From contig NC_092098.1 of the NCBI RefSeq assembly GCF_045679555.1, positions 17,435,038-17,499,037 of the forward strand: a stretch of 64,000 nt of DNA. The letters are read 5' to 3'. The DNA comes from Salvelinus alpinus (Eukaryota; Chordata; Actinopteri; Salmoniformes; Salmonidae). The notes under the pieces were generated by a model. The model worked only from the letters and a program-made list of their open reading frames with translations, made no database searches and was not told the origin of the DNA. Position 1 is the stretch's first letter; each line of letters begins with the position of its first letter. Below, piece after piece: positions 60,401 through 64,000 of this stretch. Position numbers and translations under genes: made by a program.

Positions 60401-61254
60401 CATCTGTGAAGAGCACACTTCTCCAGTGTACAAGTGGCTATTTTCCTGAGGATCCTCAATGCTAATGTGTCCCTGTGATCCCTCATACTATGTATCCTAA
60501 ATCCCTTTCATAACGTTGATTCTTCCTACGTGCCTTTGTGATAATTATTTTGTCTTGTTGCCATGGGGGAGGCTGCATAAGCAGCATAAAGAGTCTTTAT
60601 TGTGTATGTGGTATATCCCAAATTATATAGAATTGAGCTGGTCTTTCTGTCCCTCAGGATTATGCCTAATACTTAAGCCCCTGATGTACGTAAATCTGAT
60701 GTTTTTCTGTCCTATATACAAGCTGATGTAATGTTTCCAATGCATGGTTTTAGAGGAGAGGCTTAATGACACACAGTAGGACTGCTATAATAAACGCTCT
60801 CCTCCCAGATCAAATGGAATAAAGGGTCTCTAACGTGACCTCATCGCTTACCGTTCTCCTGCTCACTCCTATTTGAATCATGTATGGTCACATTACAGGA
60901 AATTAACAATTAATTGTTGGCGCAAAATGTTGGCTGTGTTGGTGTTGCATTCTAGACATTTTAAATAGTTATTTTTTAAATGTTTTTATTTGTCTGTTGC
61001 TTAACCTAACGTAGCAGGCATAAAAGAAACGGCTGAGCAGAGTCCCCACATCCGGTTTTCAGGGAAAACCGAAGGTAGGTTGAAGACACTGTTCCTGAAA
61101 ACCAGATGTCTCCAATTGTCAGAGGAAGCAGATTAATAATGTAATTTAAACACTGAACACATTCTTCTCTCTACTCCAACAGAAACAGCTGAAAGCAGAG
61201 GCCAAGAAAGCCATTGGTCAGCTGCAAGTCCGGACCGTGAAACGGGGAGATAAG
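36018..61254 (+). CDS. rnf128: RNF128 (GRAIL) E3 ubiquitin ligase, 5' part (3 exons)
   Basis: Exons 36018-36450, 38614-38861 and 61183-61254 join in frame (251 codons); the RING exons are beyond the window. Order: signal peptide (about residues 1-30, core [16 protein letters not shown]), protease-associated domain ([56 protein letters not shown]), a second part ([20 protein letters not shown]), a membrane segment ([20 protein letters not shown]) and a cytosolic stretch ([20 protein letters not shown]). These match human RNF128 (VYGQDSP, GPWVNHYSIFFVSVSFFIIT) far better than RNF149. Known role: endosomal membrane RING ligase, first described in T-cell anergy, capturing substrates with its PA domain. 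The second Met (36024) is an alternative start. Confidence 0.92.
36677..36716. mobile_element. 40-bp internally deleted solo LTR
   Basis: TGTCTTGTTTTGCACGCTTT + GTAC joined by six bases to GAATATTACA: the two ends of the gypsy LTR at 21000-21231 with the middle removed. AGAGG lies on both sides (36672-36676, 36717-36721). Confidence 0.75.
36722..37530 (+). other. rest of rnf128 intron 1, no gene seen
   Basis: Contains CTAGCTAGC-rich DNA (36740-36900) and a C-run at 36551 upstream. No recognised repeat boundaries. Confidence 0.4.
37540..38098. repeat. interspersed repeat plus LINE tail in rnf128 intron 1
   Basis: CACCTTTATTTAACCAGGTA at 37549 begins a common salmonid repeat (reverse orientation). 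37990-38098 resembles the LINE 3' tail (TGTTAGATATTATTGCAATG ... AACATGTGTATGCAACTAAT). Confidence 0.5.
38100..38395. repeat. repeat shared with the window end
   Basis: Contains GATATGTATTGCGATTC and an AT-rich tail. Its inverted counterpart lies at 63545-63775 (GAATTGCAATACATATAGAA; CTCCAGAATTTTTC versus its reverse). Likely a hAT-derived repeat. Confidence 0.45.
38614..38861 (+). CDS. rnf128: rnf128 exon 2: end of PA domain and transmembrane helix
   Basis: Encodes [40 protein letters not shown], then about 24 hydrophobic residues and a basic stop-transfer SARRL, giving a luminal PA domain and cytosolic RING. Phase 0 donor after AACAG at 38861. Confidence 0.92.
39425..40106. mobile_element. 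680-bp MITE with long inverted repeats
   Basis: Ends ACAGTGAACTCAAAGTATTG and CTTTTGGAGCGCACTGTA. The inverted repeats extend about 75 bp (TTTTTTGTTGTTTTGGCTC and AGCACTTTGGATTTGAAAT on both sides). TA at each end suggests Tc1/mariner. No ORF. Confidence 0.75.
40200..40545 (-). repeat. SINE tail and a CATGGCAGCA-rich repeat
   Basis: CTTTATTTAACTAGGCATGT at 40220 is the reversed SINE tail. It is followed by short repeats of CAACATGGCAGCA type to 40470. Confidence 0.55.
40655..43131 (+). mobile_element. LINE (jockey/L2-type) with endonuclease and reverse transcriptase, broken
   Basis: The endonuclease part near 41097-41290 has [15 protein letters not shown] and [16 protein letters not shown]. 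The reverse transcriptase at 41720-42923 has [71 protein letters not shown] and [16 protein letters not shown]. The catalytic FADD motif reads FADH, and at least two frame breaks (near 42200 and 42376) kill it. The tail ends AAATTTGATTTGATTT at 43131. Confidence 0.88.
43140..43565 (+). mobile_element. Tc1-like fragment, family G
   Basis: TTGAAGCATGGTGGTGGCTG at 43178 and CAGCAGGACAATAACCTTAA at 43332 are the middle of a Tc1 transposase gene. No ends. Related to 55300-55870. Confidence 0.65.
43590..44785 (-). mobile_element. SINE split by a piggyBac-like insertion
   Basis: The reversed SINE tail TAACTAGGCAAGTCAG is at 43605-43621. The body resumes at 44649 (TTAAGAACAAATTCTTATTT, then GGGCCAATTGTGCGCCGCCC). 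The break is at the tail's TTAA. Confidence 0.75.
43626..44648. mobile_element. 1.0-kb piggyBac-like non-autonomous element
   Basis: Begins CTTCTTATGGATCATTGGGA and ends TAGCCCGAAGAAG. Flanked on both sides by TTAA (43622-43625, 44649-44652), the piggyBac target. No transposase was seen. Confidence 0.72.
44788..44854. mobile_element. right end of a second piggyBac-like element
   Basis: CAGTTTACTTTGGGCACGCT to TTGCCCAAAGAGG resembles 44589-44648, and is followed by TTAA and a forward SINE tail (CTGACTTGCCTAGTTTAAGG). Confidence 0.6.
45023..45471. mobile_element. 450-bp MITE with about 30-bp inverted ends
   Basis: CATACTATGGAACGCCGTTT at 45023 mirrors AAACGGCGTTCCATAGTATG ending at 45471, and the match continues through CTTTGCG on both sides. 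No coding capacity. Confidence 0.8.
45480..45951. repeat. hAT-derived repeat, right end
   Basis: Ends CGATATATCGTGCCTCCCTA, similar to the TGCACGATATAT-type ends of fish hAT elements; preceded by GCCGATACTGATGTTGGCAT. Confidence 0.45.
46015..46400 (+). mobile_element. deletion derivative of family B Tc1
   Basis: The left part CTATCTTCTGTATACCACCA and the right part TTTTGATGTCTTCACTATTA are joined, without the transposase core. Compare 7270-7300 and 8376-8440. Confidence 0.7.
46430..48500 (-). mobile_element. retroviral env-like remnant (uncertain)
   Basis: On the reverse strand, broken frames at 47474-47803 and 46851-47150 can be read in sequence. The first has an N-glycosylation site (NGTH) and cysteines. 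Between them lies a basic run K-R-N-R-R (near 47320-47335), and the second begins with a hydrophobic segment [17 protein letters not shown]. That order (glycosylated part, basic run, membrane anchor) fits an old endogenous-retrovirus env. Stops and missing parts show it is dead. I found no matching LTR pair. Confidence 0.35.
48500..48960 (+). repeat. retroelement end with a GGCC-GTGA-GGCC hairpin
   Basis: Holds a small open frame at 48583-48846 with a hydrophobic segment ([19 protein letters not shown]). It then has CTGACGAAGGCCGTGAGGCC at 48843-48862, followed by GATAC: a 4-bp stem closed by a GUGA (GNRA) loop within a CUGANGA...GA.A frame. Such motifs are seen in Penelope-like and other retroelement ends as hammerhead ribozymes. 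Here the core is imperfect. Confidence 0.4.
48967..50576 (+). mobile_element. Tc1-like transposon, family D, almost intact
   Basis: Inverted repeats of about 200 bp, beginning CAGTGGGGAGAACAAGTATT at both ends, differ at very few bases; TA flanks. One transposase frame runs 49337-50359. Confidence 0.93.
49337..50359 (+). pseudogene. Tc1 transposase with two in-frame stops
   Basis: The 340-codon frame (usual Tc1 size) is interrupted only by TAG at 49571-49573 (codon 79) and TAA at 49637-49639 (codon 101). The N-terminal helix-turn-helix is visible ([30 protein letters not shown]). The second half (49784-50359) is open and keeps the DD34E triad: D of [14 protein letters not shown] of [12 protein letters not shown] of [11 protein letters not shown]. 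It would cut and paste DNA at TA sites, but this copy cannot make full protein. Confidence 0.92.
50580..51200. other. rnf128 intron 2 stretch, nothing recognised
   Basis: AT-rich; no ORF, repeat end or RNA gene seen. Confidence 0.4.
51205..51540 (-). repeat. SINE tails and a family B Tc1 end
   Basis: Reversed SINE tails start at 51208 (ATTTATTTAACTAGGCAAGT) and 51437 (CAGTTAAGAACAAATTCC). Between them 51321-51437 is the left end of a family B Tc1 (TAGTACCAGTCAAAAGTTTG). Confidence 0.65.
51880..52240 (+). promoter_or_regulatory. CpG-rich intronic patch with CCAAT and E-box (candidate promoter)
   Basis: A cluster of CpG (CGCTCGCGTCGC, CTCGCGCGCACC, GCAGATCGCGCTGC) at 51885-52020, then ATTGG at 52044-52048 (inverted CCAAT) and CACGTG at 52056-52061. 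A donor-like CAG|GTAAAAC is at 52237. Candidate only. Confidence 0.3.
52490..53482 (-). mobile_element. LINE fragment, endonuclease to RT linker
   Basis: Reverse frames include [20 protein letters not shown] and [19 protein letters not shown] (53033-53344), then [20 protein letters not shown] (52857-53081) and [20 protein letters not shown] (52491-52685). Same family as 40655-43131; truncated at both ends. Confidence 0.82.
53550..55230 (+). mobile_element. Tc1-like element, family C, split by a solo LTR
   Basis: Left part 53550-54007 (TTACATAAGTATTCAGACCC, then transposase start with helix-turn-helix words near 53800-53900). Right part 54912-55230 (CTTCCAGAAGGACAACCATC, AGTGAAGCTTGGTGGTGGCA). 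Broken frames. Confidence 0.8.
54008..54911 (-). mobile_element. solo LTR (904 bp)
   Basis: Ends TGTCGTGG and CCACGACA with CCTT on both sides (54004-54007, 54912-54915). It lies exactly in a family C Tc1. The reverse strand has ATTAAA near its end, which suggests a reverse orientation. No coding sequence. Confidence 0.7.
55300..55870 (-). mobile_element. Tc1-like fragment, family G, reverse
   Basis: TTTACATAAGTATTCACACA at 55344 is the inner terminal region. The reverse frame 55566-55796 includes [20 protein letters not shown], a degraded DDE segment. Confidence 0.7.
55946..57937 (+). mobile_element. Tc1-like transposon, family E, split by a SINE
   Basis: Left part from about 55965 (CTTAGAAATGTCCTTGTTTT) to 56405; right part 56824-57937, ending CTAACTTTTGAACGATAGTG. 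Transposase fragments on the + strand include a catalytic part near 57310-57350 ([14 protein letters not shown]) and QQDNDQSTA near 57470. Dead by frameshift. Confidence 0.75.
56415..56820 (-). mobile_element. full-length SINE, tRNA-derived head
   Basis: The reverse strand begins GGCCTCCCGAGTGGGGCAGT, has a B box like GGGTTTGAGTCC, the body GGGCGGCACACAATTGGCC, and ends after CGGAGGACGCACGGCTCTCG. Same family as 30160-30490. Confidence 0.8.
57940..59690 (+). other. rnf128 intron 2 stretch without recognised genes
   Basis: 58380-58620 has GCTAGC/TTAGCTAG-rich DNA like other repeats. Nothing else seen. Confidence 0.4.
59765..60448 (-). mobile_element. Tc1-like fragment, family A
   Basis: The reverse frame 60090-60416 reads [20 protein letters not shown] and [20 protein letters not shown]; the C-terminal part is near 59880-60060. 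The left terminal repeat and N-terminal third are missing. A SINE tail (CTTAACTCACTTGCCTAG) lies just before it at 59732. Confidence 0.8.
60460..61180 (+). other. rnf128 intron end, nothing recognised
   Basis: No repeat end or ORF of note. A short inverted pair (CCGGTTTTCAGG at 61052 and CCTGAAAACCAGA at 61093) could form a hairpin. Confidence 0.4.
61183..61254 (+). CDS. rnf128: rnf128 exon 3: juxtamembrane cytosolic segment
   Basis: The 72-nt exon (24 codons) [20 protein letters not shown] then RGDK matches human RQLKADAKKAIGRLQLRTLK. Acceptor CTCCAACAG, donor GTAACC. It sits after a 22.3-kb intron. The RING domain is expected in the following exons. Confidence 0.88.
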
Positions 61255-61647
61255 GTAACCGTTCAAGTACAGTCCAGATGTGTTTATTGTTATTATGCAT
61301 GACTTTCAGGGTCATATGCAAATATGGATGTTTCAAACTGGGAACACATGGCATATACAAGTTTTACTGTGTGTTTTATGATTCTTTGACTATAATTTCA
61401 TATTTAGTTTGTATTAACCTCTGAGCTGCCTCTCCAAAAGAAAAAAAAACATTTTAAAGTTACATAAACACAAAGTATTGATCATTATGATCATATTACA
61501 GAACATTTAGTATGTCAAAGAAAATAATAAAAATGTGAGCCTACTCCCCCAACCCCACCCATCCAACATTTTTCCATCCGGCCCTGCCACCTAGAAACCA
61601 TCTTTTCCACTCCTTTCCACCCCCCCCCTGTGTTGGTGGTGGAAAGG

Positions 61648-62678
<1,031 letters not shown>

Positions 62679-62689
62679 TATTGACGAAG

Positions 62690-63540
62690 TTGTTGTGAAG
62701 ATGGGGAGGTATATGTCTGTTTTTTTAATAAAAATAAGTTTAACACAAATTAACTTTACTAGTTGTACATGCTCTGCTCTTGTCCCTTCTTGATTACAGT
62801 CCGGTTATATGGTAAAGTGCAGAAAAGAAAGACCAGAGCTGTGTTCGAATACCCATACTAACATACTGTATACTACATACTTAATGAGTATATACAATTA
62901 GTTCATTTTAGTATACTGTAAACCAGTGATTCCCTAGCGTTTTATAGTCCTGTACCCCTTCAAACATTCAACCTCCAGCTGCATACCAGCTAGCAGCAGT
63001 GTCAGCGCACTCTCAAATGTTGTTTTTTGCCATCATTGTAAGCCTGCCACACACATACTATACGATACATTTATTAAACATAAGAATGAGTGAGTTTTTG
63101 TCACAACCCGGCTTGTGGGAATATTTCAAATGTGTCTACCATGACTGGTTTTGCGCATGACTCACTCGCTATGAAATACGGGAACTGGGCAAACAGATGC
63201 GTACTCTGAGAGACAGTGGGAAAGTTGTAAAATCAAAATGACAGCTCTCTACTGCACAAAATATATGCAAGTATATTGGCCACCAGTGATTTTCATCAGT
63301 TGATTTTAGCTTGTTGTAGCCTGGCTGCTAGCTCGCTTCACTGATAAACACAGGGATGGAATTTTTGCTAGCTCGCTAAGGATGGTGGGCAATGCACAGA
63401 TTAACAGTGTGTAGCTTGTCTCTAGTGATCCGGGGGGGGGAATTGAGTTTCATATCGCAATTATTCTTGACTATTATATCTATCTTTTTTTTCTTTGCTT
63501 CTGTAGGTAGCTAGCGCTACTCGGCTGTACCTGCGCCAAA
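62690..63540 (+). other. rnf128 intron 3, nothing recognised
   Basis: Contains a G-run at 63432 and AT-rich DNA; no gene seen. Confidence 0.4.
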
Positions 63541-63544
63541 ACTC

Positions 63545-63775
63545 CAGAATTTTTCATCCCAAAGCTTGTTCTCCATCTTCTTATTTAATAGTGAGCCAAC
63601 ATTTTCAGCACTTTTATTTCCCTGACAGCTTTTCTCATGCTCTCCCTTGTCTCTCTGCAACAGACATAGTGAGCAATATGTTTGGAACCACAAATTGCAA
63701 TAAAATATCAGTATCGAATTGCAATACATATAGAATCGTGAGAATAGCAATACATAACGTATCGGCATATAAGTA
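63545..63775. repeat. repeat related to 38100-38395 (inverted)
   Basis: AAAACTCCAGAATTTTTCAT and GAATTGCAATACATATAGAA correspond in reverse to the rnf128 intron 1 copy. Confidence 0.45.
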
Positions 63776-64000
63776 TTGTCTATTGTATCATGAAGTCTCT
63801 GGCAATTCCCAGCCCTTGTCTCTTATTTACTTTAGTTTGACAGCTTGCGGATGAAGTTGTAGACATGTTCCTAGCAGTCAGTCCATACTTCAATATGTTT
63901 CCAAAGCACCAATCGCTACATTGTAATGTTGGGTCAGCTAAAAGCACAGCGCAGCAGACTCGATGTTGTACTGACTCGGGGCAGCGCAGGCTGTTCGCTG

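Noticed and set aside
36018-61254. RNF149 instead of RNF128
   Set aside because: [21 protein letters not shown] and [15 protein letters not shown] match RNF128; RNF149 has different residues there, and RADX adjacency also favours RNF128.

Overview
The window is vertebrate nuclear DNA, almost certainly from a salmonid fish (trout, salmon, char or whitefish; I cannot tell which). The reasons are introns with GT/AG boundaries, protein-coding exons that read as fish orthologues of three human genes, and a repeat load typical of salmonids: many families of dead Tc1-like transposons (one of the Sleeping Beauty type), a tRNA-headed SINE whose tail reads TTAACTGACTTGCCTAGTTAA, LINE tails ending in GATTTGATTTG, and several hAT, piggyBac-like and LTR elements.

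Three genes lie head to tail on the + strand. (1) Positions 56-11839 hold the last 12 coding exons of a CLOCK/NPAS2-family bHLH-PAS transcription factor (PAS-B end, PAC, serine-rich linker, poly-Q, coiled coil, Gln-rich C-terminus), followed by a probable 3' UTR of about 3.4 kb. It resembles NPAS2 more than CLOCK. (2) Positions 22492-31773 hold a complete radx gene (RPA1-related single-stranded DNA-binding protein, RAD51 antagonist at replication forks). Its 15 coding exons join in frame to 876 codons plus a stop. (3) From 36018 to the window end lies the 5' half of rnf128 (GRAIL, a membrane RING E3 ligase): signal peptide, protease-associated domain, transmembrane segment and the first cytosolic exon. 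The RING exons lie beyond the window.

Layout: 1-15300 NPAS2-like gene, with intron 7028-11307 containing a Tc1 element and a 2.3-kb TIR element that carries a 29-unit minisatellite; 15300-22080 intergenic, with hAT remnants and a Tc1 split by a nested LTR-retrotransposon block; 22080-31940 radx, with a Tc1, three hAT-like elements and a SINE in its introns; 31940-35800 intergenic, with a LINE; 35800-64000 rnf128, whose 22-kb second intron is packed with a LINE, Tc1 elements of several families, SINEs, piggyBac-like elements, a solo LTR and an env-like remnant.

RADX and RNF128 are neighbours on human Xq22.3, where no CLOCK-family gene is present. Human NPAS2 instead lies by RNF149 and TBC1D8, paralogues of RNF128 and TBC1D8B. 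The window therefore shows an ancestral block in which a clock gene still sits beside radx-rnf128. No bacterial-type operon, CRISPR array or functional RNA gene was found.
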